NCBI RefSeq assembly: GCF_002217435.1
Contig: NZ_MUHF01000018.1
Location: forward strand, 1-64,000
DNA from: Flavobacterium reichenbachii
Lineage (GTDB): Bacteria; Bacteroidota; Bacteroidia; Flavobacteriales; Flavobacteriaceae
Length of the DNA: 64,000 nucleotides
Reading direction: 5' to 3'
A program made the position numbers and the translations under genes. Shown here one piece after another: positions 9,701-18,343 of this stretch (position 1 is its first letter; each line of letters starts with the position of its first letter). The notes under the pieces were generated by a model, which was not told the DNA's origin, made no database searches, and was given only the letters and a program-made list of their open reading frames with translations.

Positions 9701-12371
9701 ATCCAGTCCAAAACCTGGAAATTATTATTATATTTTAATTAAAAATAATTTGGGCTGTAAGTCTAACTATCTTTATGTATATGTGCCTCCTTTTTATCTG
9801 GACAATCCAGAATTTAAAGTAGAACAGCCGACTTGCGGTAAAGCAGGAACTATCGCTATTACAACAGTTGCAGATCAATACAGTTTTGATAGTGGAAATA
9901 CTTGGACGACAAATCCTATCGCATCCAATTTAACTTCTGGTTATTATTATATAATGATTAAAAATAAATTAGGATGTACTTCAAATTATCAAAATGCTTA
10001 CATTCAGCCTTTTTATCTGGATTATCCAACATACGATGTTGTACAGCCTACTTGCGAAACAAAAGGAAAAATAACCATAACCACAACTGCAGATCAATAC
10101 AGCTTTGACAATGGAAGCACATGGACCACAAATCCTGTTCTTGATAATCCTTCTACAAGCTATGTTTACATAAAAATTAAAAGTAATAAAGGATGTGAAT
10201 CAAACGGTCAGTATGTTTACATTAATACTAATTTATATTTATCTCCAAAACCAAATGTTACAACGGTTATGCCAAGTAATTGCGGGGTTAAGGACGGAAG
10301 TATAACGGTAAAAAATTATGCTTCATCTTATAGTTACGACAATGGTATTACCTGGACTACAAACGCAACTTCAGGACTTTTGGCCCCTGGGACTTATGCT
10401 GTAAAAATAAAAGAAAACAGTTATAGCTGTCCTTCAGAAGCAACTATTGTTGTTTTAAATTCAAAAAATACTATAGAAGCTCCAACATTTACAACAGTTC
10501 AGCCTACTTGCTTAACTCCAACGGGCAGTATTACTATAAGTACTGCTGCAGCTGCTTATAGTTTTGATAATGGTCTGACATGGCAGACTGCAAATTCAAA
10601 AAGCAGTATGCCTCCAGCAGATTATTTAATTAAAATAAAAAATACCAATGGATGTATTTCTGAAGCGGCTCAGGTAAAAATTTCTCCATATACTTCTTAC
10701 AAAATAACTTCATACGGTTCAGAACAACCATTGTGCGAAGGCGGATCTGCAACAGGTATTGTAATTAAAATTGAAACTCCTGCTGCTGCATACAGTTTTG
10801 ATAATGGAATTACTTGGACAACAAATCCTGTGGCAACTAATTTAAACGGAAACACAGAATATTGTTTAAGAATCAAAAATGCTGAAGGATGTATATCTGA
10901 ACCTAGCTGTATGAAAACAATTACTCAAATCCCAGTTCCAAAAGCACCACAAATAACGACCAAACAACCAGTTGGCTGTGATAATTACGGATCAATTGTA
11001 GTAAACACTGTTAAAGGAGAATACAGCTTTGATAATGGAAAAACTTGGGGCAAAAGTCAAACTTCAGCATCATTAGCTCCGGGAACTTATTATGTTCGAA
11101 CAAAAGAAATTGGAAGCGAATGTATTTCAGATGCTGCAGAAACGATAATTAATCCTCCAGCAAGTGCACCAAAGTCACCTGAAACTCTGATTGTTCAGCC
11201 TTCTACTTGCGCTGATCCTTTTGGTTCTATTGAAATTACAACTCTGGAGAATGCTTACAGTTTTGATGGAGGAACTACTTGGACCAGTAATCCTAAATCT
11301 GGCAAATTAGCTTTTGGCAGTTATTCTATCAAAACCAAAAATGCTGCAGGCTGCGAGTCAAATGCAGTAACTATTAAAATTGAAAAGCCTTTAGATTATC
11401 CTATTGCACCATTAACGGACTTATTGCAGCCTGATTGTTCAAATCCAAAAGGAAAAATAACGATAAATACAAGTGCTTCGGCATATAGCTTTGATAATGG
11501 ATTAACATGGACAACATCTAATGTCTCAGAATTTCTAACGCCGGGAGATTATTTCACTAAAATTAAAAATTCGAATGGCTGTGTTTCTGAAGCTTCAAAA
11601 GTGGTCTTAATTCCGTTTACAGATTTTACTGCTAATCCAACTGGTGCAAGTGTGCAGACTTTTTGTATTCAGCAGAATACCTTAATCAAAGACATTATAA
11701 TTAACGGGCAAAATATAAAATGGTACGACAGCCCATCTTCAGAAAATTTTTTAACTTCTGGCATTTCATTAACAGAGCGTACTTACTATGCAACGCAAAC
11801 CATAAACAACTGTGAGAGTAAAAGATTAGCAGTAACGATAAAGATTCAGGATACGCAAGATCCAATTGGGGATGCTAATCAACGTTTTTGTATTCAGCAA
11901 AATGCTGCAATTAAAAACATTAAAATCAGCGGACAAAATATAAAATGGTACAGCGAAATAATGGGCGGAATAAATTTATCCGAATCTACTCCACTGGAAA
12001 ACGGCATTACCTATTACGCTACACAAACTATAATTGGCTGTGAAAGTGAACGAGTTCCAGTAACAGTTCAGATTCTTGAAGCTCTAACTTCGGAGTGTAT
12101 AAATTACGTAGATGAACTTCCGTTTCCTAAATTCTTTACACCAAATAATGACGGCTATAATGATACCTGGACAATTGATTTTGCTTATCTGGCACCAAAT
12201 TCCGGAATTAGAATATTTGACCGTTATGGTAAATTTATTAAAGAAATAACCGTAAATACTGCGTGGGACGGCACTTACATTGGCCAAGACGAACCTGCTA
12301 CAGATTATTGGTTTGTAGTGACACGCTTAAATGGAGTTGAATTCAAAAGTCATTTTAGCTTAAAGAGATAA
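6774..12371 (+). CDS. Giant T9SS-exported modular surface protein
   Basis: A 1865-residue protein. A Sec signal peptide (about 1-19, ending YSQ) is followed by CNNAVDDDGDGKIDLNDEDC, a Ca-binding-like acidic motif. Residues 45-260 look like a beta-sandwich carbohydrate-binding-like domain and 265-340 like an Ig domain. Residues about 344-1615 are 17 tandem modules of about 70-75 residues, each with the core YSFDNGxTWTTNP, a Cys after QP near the start and a GC near the end. Two FCIQQN modules (about 1620-1775) follow. The C-terminus from about 1782 (FPKFFTPNNDGYNDTW ... RYGKFIKEI ... WDGTY) is the type B T9SS sorting domain of gliding-motility-associated proteins. It should cross the outer membrane by T9SS and act at the surface, perhaps in adhesion or glycan binding; this is inference. 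Confidence 0.9.
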   Translation: MKRTLLFLFLLFSIFTYSQEICNNAVDDDGDGKIDLNDEDCICTKSPITSIIPNPSFETKSGCPSSFSELKYATPWIQATTATTDYFNTCGFIANSIKDLGLNTFPDGNGIAGALFLRNWNEYLGATLSSPMVAGTNYQLTFNIAGLKIYNNGELSSGSNVDSLEPVNVTLYGCANGQNLPLNTTFSPNVVDPTWVEIGHALYTPASVWGEITISFTPTVNINAIMLGSPPVLPASYPNNNAVDFPYFLFDNLLLNTSESFGVNITQQGIFCDGNLVLTAEITKSLSSEKTFQWYQNGIAIIGATDETYKVPAFVTSLGQYSVKVTDKNTCFISTKATINNSIPGPAFTTVQPNCIVTSGIIKITTQAAEYSFDNGKTWQESSTKALLPVGTHFVKIKTLTGCVSSATGVNIVAPQLLANSDLTIKQPTTCDGKGSITINAPNAAQYSFDDGATWTTNSTASDLTPGSYLIKIKDAAGCQSSSQFATINRIYLKAPTLSTVQPVCGKGGQISVNTTADEYSFDDGKTWTTEPVATDLKPGMYLIKIRTNNGCESNTTYANIEQFYLKSYPSFTKIQPKCGTGGTIKITSEAYEYSFDGGKTWTTNPVANDLLPGSYQIIFRNELGCISYSQYVYLDYFYLPNPEFTFTKPTCEKGGSITITTPAHEYSFDNGNTWTTNATASNLKAGTYYIMIKNEIGCISSTFHYVNLDQFYLPNPTYVAVNPSCGNIGSIEITAKADFFSFDGGGTWSSNPKKTNLTSGYYYIKVKNNLGCESNTVGIYLDSNYLANPNYILTEAACEQNASITITTVSDFYSFDNGTNWTTNPTLSNLNTNSYYYIKIKNSSGCVSNYLQIFIKPFYLDKPVFTVVQPSCGNNGNITISTPSDFYSFDNGSTWTTNPVLSSLTPNNYYYIKIKNKAGCTSEGHYVYIQPFYLDNPEYTMVQPACGVPGSITITTKSDFYSFDNGNTWTTNPILSSPKPGNYYYILIKNNLGCKSNYLYVYVPPFYLDNPEFKVEQPTCGKAGTIAITTVADQYSFDSGNTWTTNPIASNLTSGYYYIMIKNKLGCTSNYQNAYIQPFYLDYPTYDVVQPTCETKGKITITTTADQYSFDNGSTWTTNPVLDNPSTSYVYIKIKSNKGCESNGQYVYINTNLYLSPKPNVTTVMPSNCGVKDGSITVKNYASSYSYDNGITWTTNATSGLLAPGTYAVKIKENSYSCPSEATIVVLNSKNTIEAPTFTTVQPTCLTPTGSITISTAAAAYSFDNGLTWQTANSKSSMPPADYLIKIKNTNGCISEAAQVKISPYTSYKITSYGSEQPLCEGGSATGIVIKIETPAAAYSFDNGITWTTNPVATNLNGNTEYCLRIKNAEGCISEPSCMKTITQIPVPKAPQITTKQPVGCDNYGSIVVNTVKGEYSFDNGKTWGKSQTSASLAPGTYYVRTKEIGSECISDAAETIINPPASAPKSPETLIVQPSTCADPFGSIEITTLENAYSFDGGTTWTSNPKSGKLAFGSYSIKTKNAAGCESNAVTIKIEKPLDYPIAPLTDLLQPDCSNPKGKITINTSASAYSFDNGLTWTTSNVSEFLTPGDYFTKIKNSNGCVSEASKVVLIPFTDFTANPTGASVQTFCIQQNTLIKDIIINGQNIKWYDSPSSENFLTSGISLTERTYYATQTINNCESKRLAVTIKIQDTQDPIGDANQRFCIQQNAAIKNIKISGQNIKWYSEIMGGINLSESTPLENGITYYATQTIIGCESERVPVTVQILEALTSECINYVDELPFPKFFTPNNDGYNDTWTIDFAYLAPNSGIRIFDRYGKFIKEITVNTAWDGTYIGQDEPATDYWFVVTRLNGVEFKSHFSLKR
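7806..11610 (+). repeat. 17 tandem coding modules of about 220 bp
   Basis: The DNA for YSFD(N/D/G)G recurs at intervals of roughly 210-230 bp, from about 7884 to 11500. Modules 4-11 are the most alike, sharing FYLDNP-type linkers and near-identical stretches such as TGGACGACAAATCC. This points to recent duplication within the gene; the outer modules have diverged more. Confidence 0.85.
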
Positions 12372-12376
12372 ATTAA

Positions 12377-12405
12377 AAAGGCCTTCTATAATTAGAAGGC
12401 CTTTT
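12377..12405. terminator. Bidirectional terminator between convergent genes
   Basis: AAAAGGCCTTCT and AGAAGGCCTTTT form a 12-bp perfect stem with a 5-7 nt loop, flanked by A-rich and T-rich runs. It ends both the T9SS protein gene and the convergent transporter gene. Confidence 0.85.
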
Positions 12406-12422
12406 TTTGAGATAAAACTTTA

Positions 12423-13700
12423 TTAGAACTTATGTTGTTTTTTGCTAATAACCAATAAAGAAAATAACGAAATACAAGCTGCTATTGTCAGATAAAAACC
12501 AACGTACGTTAAACTATAAGTACTTGCGAGCCAAATTGCAATCATTGGAGCAAAAGCTGCTCCAAGAATTCCAGCCATATTAAAGGTTAATGACGCACCT
12601 GAATAACGAACAGCAGTTGGAAATAACTCGGATAAAAATGTCCCCAAAGGTCCGTAGGTAAATCCCATTAAGGACATTCCTAGACATACAAACAAGGTAA
12701 CCAAAACCGAGCTTCCAGAATTTAAAAAATACGAAAAGAAAAACCCAAATACAGCAATTGCAGTCGTAGTTATAATTAATATTTTACGTCGGCCGATTTT
12801 ATCTGCAACCAAGGCTGAAACAGGAATAAAAGCAGCAAAAAATAAAACTGAAAACATCTGAATCAATAAGAAATCTCTTTTAGCAAAACCCAAATCAGAA
12901 GTAGCCCAGCTTAATGTAAAAACAGTCATCAAATAAAACACTAAAAATGTTGTAACTGCAGCTAATGTTCCAAAAATAAGCTGGTTCTGATAGGATTTTA
13001 TTAAAGTGAAGAATGGTATTTTTATTTCTTCCTGCTCTTTTTTTGAATTTTCAAAAGAAGGAGTTTCGGTAATTTTAGTTCGAATATAAAACCCTACAAT
13101 AACAAGAAGAGAACTGGCAATAAAAGGAATTCTCCAACCATACTTCATAAAATCTTCACTATTCATAGAATCTGTTAATAACAAGAAAGTACCTCCTGAA
13201 AGCAATAATCCGATTGGCGCACCCAATTGCGGAAACATTCCATACCACGCACGTTTATGCGGCGGTGCATTTTCTATAGCTAACAAAACCGCTCCTCCCC
13301 ACTCGCCTCCTAAACCAACTCCTTGTCCAAATCGGCATAACATCAATAAAAGCGGAGCAGCAACACCAATACTGGCGTAACTTGGTAAAAAACCAATAGT
13401 TACAGTCGAAATTCCCATGGTTAATAAAGCAGCAACCAACGTAAACTTACGTCCGATTTTATCTCCATAATGACCAAAAAATGCCGAACCTAATGGGCGC
13501 GACAAAAAAGCAATTGAGAAAGTTGCCAGTGATTCCAGAGTTGCCATAGTCGAATCGGAACTCGGAAAAAATAATTGAGGAAATACAAGCACTGCAGCAT
13601 TTGCATAGATATAAAAATCAAAAAATTCGATTGTAGTGCCAATTAAGCTTCCAAAAAGAACATGTTTTAACGAGTTCTTTTTATTTGAGATGTCTTTCAT
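12423..13700 (-). CDS. MHS-family (MFS) proton symporter
   Basis: A 425-residue inner-membrane protein with about 12 transmembrane helices. The MFS loop 2-3 signature is GHYGDKIGRK (76-85), and RFGQGVGLGGEWGGA (123-137) is typical of the metabolite:H+ symporter branch (ProP, ShiA, KgtP). The N-terminal SLIGTTIEFFDFYIY is also characteristic. Members import compatible solutes, dicarboxylates or shikimate with protons; the substrate here cannot be decided. The gene is monocistronic and convergent with the T9SS protein. Confidence 0.87.
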   Translation of the reverse strand: MKDISNKKNSLKHVLFGSLIGTTIEFFDFYIYANAAVLVFPQLFFPSSDSTMATLESLATFSIAFLSRPLGSAFFGHYGDKIGRKFTLVAALLTMGISTVTIGFLPSYASIGVAAPLLLMLCRFGQGVGLGGEWGGAVLLAIENAPPHKRAWYGMFPQLGAPIGLLLSGGTFLLLTDSMNSEDFMKYGWRIPFIASSLLVIVGFYIRTKITETPSFENSKKEQEEIKIPFFTLIKSYQNQLIFGTLAAVTTFLVFYLMTVFTLSWATSDLGFAKRDFLLIQMFSVLFFAAFIPVSALVADKIGRRKILIITTTAIAVFGFFFSYFLNSGSSVLVTLFVCLGMSLMGFTYGPLGTFLSELFPTAVRYSGASLTFNMAGILGAAFAPMIAIWLASTYSLTYVGFYLTIAACISLFSLLVISKKQHKF

Positions 13701-14007
13701 TAGATCTTGATATAGTTTTTTTTTTTATGAAAATAGGATATAAAAATGAATCTATTTTCTGAAAGTAACAAATATTTATCTGTTAAAATAGAAAATCATT
13801 GTGAAAATCACACTCGCTTAAAACATTAAAATTCTCTTCAATTACTTAATATAAAAATGTGTTTAATGTCTAAAAAAGCAAAAATATACTACTAATAACC
13901 AACAACTTAATATTTAAAATAAAAATCGAATCATAAGCAATCGTTAAAAAACTTTTTAACTGTATATTTTGCTTAAATTTACAGCTATCAAAAATAAATC
14001 TAAAATT
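13701..14007. other. Divergent intergenic region, transporter / bshC
   Basis: 307 bp without a gene. It must hold the promoters of the MHS transporter (minus) and bshC (plus). A near-consensus -7 (TATATTTTG, 13963-13971) precedes bshC. No good -7 is seen for the transporter, no terminator and no short ORF. Confidence 0.4.
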
Positions 14008-15597
14008 ATGCCTACCGACTGTATCAGCTACCAAAACTCAGGATATTTCTCGACTTTGATACATGATTATTTAGACCAAAAGCCGGATTTAAATCCGCTG
14101 TATAATAATTTTCCAACACTGGAAAACTTTGAAAAACAAATAATTGAAAAACAGCAGAATTTTAATAATTCAAATCGAATTCCGTTAGTTTCAGTTCTTA
14201 AAGAACAATATGCATCTATTGAAATTTCAGATTTAACCAAACAAAATATTGAGCTTTTAGCGCACGAAAATACATTTACTGTTACAACGGGACATCAATT
14301 AAATCTTTTTAGCGGTCCGCTGTATTTCCTTTATAAAATCATCTCAACCATTAATCTTACTAAAGAATTAAAATCAAAATATCCTGCTTATAATTTTGTT
14401 CCAATTTACTGGATGGCAACAGAAGATCATGATTTTGAAGAGATTAATTATTTTAATTTTAAAGGAAAAAAATTCCGATGGAATACAGAAAGCAATGGTC
14501 CTGTGGGAAGACTTTCAACAGAAGGTTTAGCGGAGTTTTTTGAGATTTATGCTTTAGAATTAGGATCAAGCACAAATGCTAATACTTTAAAGAAGTTATT
14601 TGAAGAAGCATATTTAAAACACAATAATCTCGCCGATGCAACCCGCTTTCTTGCCAACAATTTGTTTGCTCCGCAGGGATTAGTAATTGTAGATGCTGAT
14701 CATGCCGATTTAAAACGTGCTTTTATTCCGTATGCAAAAGAAGAATTATTAGAACAGAAATCTTTCAAATTGGTTCAGGAAACTATCGAAAAGCTAAAAG
14801 ATTATACTGTTCAGGTCAATCCTCGTGAAATCAATTTGTTTTATATTGAAGATAATCTGCGCGAGCGTATTGTTTTTGAGAATGATAAATTCGTCATTAA
14901 CAACACGAAAACTTCATTTACAAAAGAAGAAATTCTAACACTATTAGAAAGTAATCCTGAAAAATTCAGTCCAAATGTAATTATGCGTCCATTATATCAG
15001 GAAATCATTCTGCCCAATTTATGCTACATTGGCGGAGGAGGTGAAATTGCCTATTGGCTGGAATTAAAATCTTTCTTTGATGCTGTAAATGTCACGTTTC
15101 CTGTCATTTTAGTGAGAAATTCTGTCCTTCTGGCCACTGAAAAACAAGTTAAAAAAGCAGATCAGTTAGGCTTAAGCTGGAAAGACTTATTTACCAAATC
15201 TGCCGATCTGGTAAATGCGATAACACATAAAATTTCAGAATTCCCGATTGACCTAACTCCTCAAAAAGAAATTCTCGAAAAACAGTTTCAATTTCTATAT
15301 GAGCTTGCTCAAAAAACTGACAAATCTTTTAGCGGCGCAGTAAAAGCACAAGAAGTAAAACAGAAAAAAGGTTTAGAAAACTTAGAGAAACGGTTGTTGA
15401 AAGCACAAAAAAGAAAACTGCACGATCAACTCAATCGTGTTGCAGATTTACAATTCGAATTGTTCCCAAATAACAGCTTACAAGAACGTCAGGCTAATTT
15501 CTCTGAATTTTATTTGGAAAAAGGAGATCAATTAATTCCATTATTAACTCAAAAATTAAGACCTTTAGAAAGTAATTTCTCAATTATAACATTATAA
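14008..15597 (+). CDS. bshC: Bacillithiol biosynthesis cysteine-adding enzyme BshC
   Basis: A 529-residue cytoplasmic enzyme that joins cysteine to glucosaminyl-malate in the last step of bacillithiol synthesis. Family features are the start MPTDCISYQNSGYFS, the nucleotide-fold segment TTGHQLNLFSGPLYFLYK, and YWMATEDHDFEEINYF, followed by a coiled-coil C-terminus (about residues 420-490). The ATG at 14008 is preferred over a TTG 13 codons upstream: the family normally begins at MPTDC, and the -7-like element overlaps the TTG. The partners bshA and bshB are not in the window. Length is normal for the family. Confidence 0.92.
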   Translation: MPTDCISYQNSGYFSTLIHDYLDQKPDLNPLYNNFPTLENFEKQIIEKQQNFNNSNRIPLVSVLKEQYASIEISDLTKQNIELLAHENTFTVTTGHQLNLFSGPLYFLYKIISTINLTKELKSKYPAYNFVPIYWMATEDHDFEEINYFNFKGKKFRWNTESNGPVGRLSTEGLAEFFEIYALELGSSTNANTLKKLFEEAYLKHNNLADATRFLANNLFAPQGLVIVDADHADLKRAFIPYAKEELLEQKSFKLVQETIEKLKDYTVQVNPREINLFYIEDNLRERIVFENDKFVINNTKTSFTKEEILTLLESNPEKFSPNVIMRPLYQEIILPNLCYIGGGGEIAYWLELKSFFDAVNVTFPVILVRNSVLLATEKQVKKADQLGLSWKDLFTKSADLVNAITHKISEFPIDLTPQKEILEKQFQFLYELAQKTDKSFSGAVKAQEVKQKKGLENLEKRLLKAQKRKLHDQLNRVADLQFELFPNNSLQERQANFSEFYLEKGDQLIPLLTQKLRPLESNFSIITL

Positions 15598-15614
15598 TTA
15601 TTTAAAAAATACCG

Positions 15615-15656
15615 CAATAATTCAAGGCAAAATAACCACTCGGTCTTGAATTATTG
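15615..15656 (+). terminator. Hairpin after bshC
   Basis: CAATAATTCAAG and CTTGAATTATTG form a 12-bp perfect stem with an 18-nt loop, 17 nt after the bshC stop. The following T-run is weak, so it may be an attenuating or mRNA-stabilising hairpin and not a strong terminator. Confidence 0.5.
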
Positions 15657-15711
15657 TTTCAAACCAAATAGCGGATTTTAAAATTATTAACTAACTATTT
15701 ACCCAAAACCA

Positions 15712-16983
15712 ATGGTAAAAGAACGCTTAATTTCGCTAGATGTCTTTCGTGGACTCACCATTTTATTAATGACAATTGTCAACAACCCCGGAGATTGGGG
15801 TCATGTATTTCCTCCTCTTTTACATTCTGAATGGCATGGCTGTACGCTTACCGATTTAGTATTTCCTTTTTTCATTTTTATTATGGGAGTTGCTGTTCCT
15901 CTTGCAATGCCGGATAAAATTTACGACGATACCACTTTCAACAAAATTCTGGTACGTTCGCTGCGCATGTTCTGCTTGGGAATTTTCTTCAATTATTTCG
16001 GAAAAATTCAGCTTTTCAATCTCGACGGAATTCTACTTCTTGTCGGACGATTACTTATAACTATCGCAGTGGGATATGCTTTAATGGGTAACTTCAGTTC
16101 AAAATTAAAAAACATCCTTGCCGTTTCTATTTTACTTATTTATCTAATTTTAGCTTACAGTGGTATCGAAGCTTATCAGGATGTACGCCTTCCGGGAGTT
16201 CTGCAAAGAATTGCAATTGTGTATTTTGTTATTTCTCTTTTATATTTAAAAACATCTCAAAGAACGCAAATCATAACCGGAATTGCATTATTATTGGGGT
16301 ATTGGGCAATAATGACATTGATACCCGTTCCCGGAATAGGAGAACCTAATCTTGACAAAGCAACCAATTTAGCTTCTTGGCTTGATAGTATTTTATTAAA
16401 AGGACATATGTATCACGGCACTGTAACCTGGGATCCAGAAGGAATTTTAAGTACAATACCGTCTATTGTAAACGGAATTATTGGTTTACTGATCGGGCAG
16501 TTATTACAATTGAAAATTAACAAAAATAATATCGTCTTAAAAATGGCAGGGGCCGGAATAGCACTAATTATTGGCGGTTTGGTTTGGAATCTTGTTTTCC
16601 CAATCAATAAATCCCTTTGGACCAGCAGTTACGTTTTATACACTACAGGTTTAGCCACAACTTTTTTTTCAATTTTATATTATGTAATTGACATTACAGA
16701 TTATAAAAAAGGATTCAAATTATTTTTAATTTGGGGCGTAAACCCAATGATTGTATTTTTTGCTTCACAGATTATTCCGCAGGCGTTAGTAATGATTCAG
16801 TTTCAAAATCCTAAAAATCCAGAAAAGCAGATTAATCTTTTAAGTTATCTATATGAATTTGGAATTGCTCCGTTTTTCAGTAATCCAATGACAGCTTCGT
16901 TGGCGGGTGCGCTCACATATGTTACAATCTGGACCCTTATTTTGTGGGTGTTTTATAAAAACAAATTGATTTTTAAGGTTTAA
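15712..16983 (+). CDS. HGSNAT-like transmembrane acyltransferase (DUF5009)
   Basis: A 423-residue polytopic membrane protein with about 10-11 helices. The start RLISLDVFRGLTILLMTIVN and then LLHSEWHGCTLTDLVFPFF match the family of human heparan-alpha-glucosaminide N-acetyltransferase; His38 aligns with the proposed catalytic histidine. Bacterial members are thought to move acetyl groups across the membrane onto amino sugars of glycans, but the substrate is untested here. A second, more distant copy lies at 27916-29100. It is probably transcribed alone; ndk follows with its own promoter. Confidence 0.82.
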   Translation: MVKERLISLDVFRGLTILLMTIVNNPGDWGHVFPPLLHSEWHGCTLTDLVFPFFIFIMGVAVPLAMPDKIYDDTTFNKILVRSLRMFCLGIFFNYFGKIQLFNLDGILLLVGRLLITIAVGYALMGNFSSKLKNILAVSILLIYLILAYSGIEAYQDVRLPGVLQRIAIVYFVISLLYLKTSQRTQIITGIALLLGYWAIMTLIPVPGIGEPNLDKATNLASWLDSILLKGHMYHGTVTWDPEGILSTIPSIVNGIIGLLIGQLLQLKINKNNIVLKMAGAGIALIIGGLVWNLVFPINKSLWTSSYVLYTTGLATTFFSILYYVIDITDYKKGFKLFLIWGVNPMIVFFASQIIPQALVMIQFQNPKNPEKQINLLSYLYEFGIAPFFSNPMTASLAGALTYVTIWTLILWVFYKNKLIFKV

Positions 16984-17092
16984 AATTTCAGGCTTCAATA
17001 GTTGAGAATCTATATTTTATAAAAATCTACAAATTAGAGTAATAAAAGAACTATAATTATGAATTTATTAAAATCAATTAATAAAAAAAGTA

Positions 17093-17100
17093 TACTTTTG
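17093..17100 (+). promoter_or_regulatory. -7 element of ndk
   Basis: TACTTTTG matches TAnnTTTG and lies 24 nt before the ndk ATG at 17125, a typical short leader. The upstream bases are A/T-rich without a TTG. Confidence 0.6.
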
Positions 17101-17124
17101 CACAAAATTTAATAAATACAAAAA

Positions 17125-17544
17125 ATGGCAACAAATAGAACTTTTACAATGATTAAACCAGATGCTGTTGCAAACGGACACATCGGGAATATCTTAGCAA
17201 TGATTACTAATGGCGGTTTCAAAATCGTTTCATTAAAATTAACTCAATTAACTGTAGCAGATGCTAAAGCATTTTACGCAGTACACGCAGAAAGACCTTT
17301 CTACGGAGAATTAGTTGAATTTATGTCACGCGGACCAATTGTTGCTGCTATTTTAGAAAAAGATAACGCAGTAGAAGATTTCAGAACTTTAATTGGAGCA
17401 ACAAATCCTGCTGAAGCTGCTGAAGGAACTATTCGTAAAGCATACGCAACTTCTATTGGAGAAAATGCAGTTCACGGTTCAGACAGCGATGAAAATGCTG
17501 CTATCGAAGGTGCATTCCATTTTGCCGGAAGAGAGCAGTTTTAA
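17125..17544 (+). CDS. ndk: Nucleoside diphosphate kinase
   Basis: A 139-residue cytoplasmic enzyme that transfers the gamma phosphate between nucleoside triphosphates and diphosphates through a phosphohistidine. Start [10 protein letters not shown] is the Kpn-type N-terminus; the active site NAVHGSDS contains His117. Length and sequence fit the family over the whole protein. It has its own promoter and terminator. Confidence 0.97.
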   Translation: MATNRTFTMIKPDAVANGHIGNILAMITNGGFKIVSLKLTQLTVADAKAFYAVHAERPFYGELVEFMSRGPIVAAILEKDNAVEDFRTLIGATNPAEAAEGTIRKAYATSIGENAVHGSDSDENAAIEGAFHFAGREQF

Positions 17545-17565
17545 TTTAGACTTCTTAGAATAACA

Positions 17566-17592
17566 AAAACCCACTTCAATGAAGTGGGTTTT
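17566..17592. terminator. Bidirectional terminator, ndk / DUF721 gene
   Basis: AAAACCCACTTC and GAAGTGGGTTTT form a 12-bp perfect stem around AAT, followed by ATTTTTATT on the plus strand and an A-tract on the other side. It serves ndk and the convergent DUF721 gene. Confidence 0.88.
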
Positions 17593-17625
17593 ATTTTTAT
17601 TATTAATATTCAGAATCTAAGAAGT

Positions 17626-17922
17626 CTAACGCAAAACGACATCTTTAACCACATCACGTCTCAGTTCTTCATTAATCATCTTAATTATTTTAGACTTTCC
17701 GTGACTTAACTCATCGCGCAGAACAGAAGAACCAAGTTCAACATAAAGTGTACTTCCTTTAAGCACGACATTTTTTGTATACGTATTCACGCCATTTCCC
17801 ATCAATTGACGCCAAGCTTCCTTAACATCAATTTGATCCATTCCGGGTTGTAATTTATTTGTTTGAATAATCTGCTGTAAAACAGCTCCAACAGTACTTT
17901 CGTTATTTAGTCTCTTTGCCAT
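17626..17922 (-). CDS. DUF721 (DciA-like) protein
   Basis: A 98-residue cytoplasmic protein covering one DUF721 domain: VGAVLQQIIQTNKLQPGMDQ, then VKEAWRQLMGNGVNTYT and YVELGSSVLRDELSHGK. In other bacteria DUF721 proteins of the DciA group help load the replicative helicase; whether this short Bacteroidota form does so is unknown. Its start lies 20 nt inside the preceding lipoprotein gene, so the pair forms a translationally coupled operon. Confidence 0.82.
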   Translation of the reverse strand: MAKRLNNESTVGAVLQQIIQTNKLQPGMDQIDVKEAWRQLMGNGVNTYTKNVVLKGSTLYVELGSSVLRDELSHGKSKIIKMINEELRRDVVKDVVLR

Positions 17923-18343
17923 CGTTCAAAAGATTTATTGGTCCAGTTTTTTTATAATGATATTCTTTGTTCTCCGTATTTTTAACAACCAACTCTTCAT
18001 CAGAAAGCGAAATTAATTCCTCACTCCATTTCGCATAATCTGTCTTATAATCCAAGTAAATTTTTTCGCCGGCAAAACGCACCGAAACATCTTCATAAGT
18101 ATCCGTTGTCAAAAAAGTTCCATCAAGCTGCGCCATAACTTTAGTACGCGTTCCTTTATTTCCTTTTATTTTAAAAAAATCAAAGTTTTCATTCATTCCG
18201 TAATCCTTCTCTTCACCTTTATCAAAAACTACTTTCGTAATTTCCCAATATCCATTAAGTTTTGCTATATCCGCTGGTTTAATTTCATGTTTGCATCCAA
18301 CAAACAAAAGAGACAAAACCAAAATCATAAAAGTGTTTTTCAT
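17903..18343 (-). CDS. Lipocalin-like lipoprotein
   Basis: A 146-residue lipoprotein. The signal peptide MKNTFMILVLSLLFVGC has its lipobox Cys at residue 17, so the ATG at 18343 is chosen over an upstream start at 18394 that would add 17 hydrophilic residues ahead of it. The body begins LNGYWEITKVVFDKGEE, and the beta-rich pattern fits the small lipocalin-like lipoproteins frequent in Bacteroidota. Ligand unknown. Overlaps the DUF721 gene downstream. Confidence 0.75.
   Translation of the reverse strand: MKNTFMILVLSLLFVGCKHEIKPADIAKLNGYWEITKVVFDKGEEKDYGMNENFDFFKIKGNKGTRTKVMAQLDGTFLTTDTYEDVSVRFAGEKIYLDYKTDYAKWSEELISLSDEELVVKNTENKEYHYKKTGPINLLNDGKETK

Noticed and set aside
7806..11610. Regular repeats as a possible CRISPR array
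   Set aside because: The repeat unit is about 220 bp, in frame and coding; there are no short spacers and no cas genes.
13969..14007. TTG start 13 codons upstream of bshC
   Set aside because: The family begins at MPTDC and the TTG overlaps the likely promoter.
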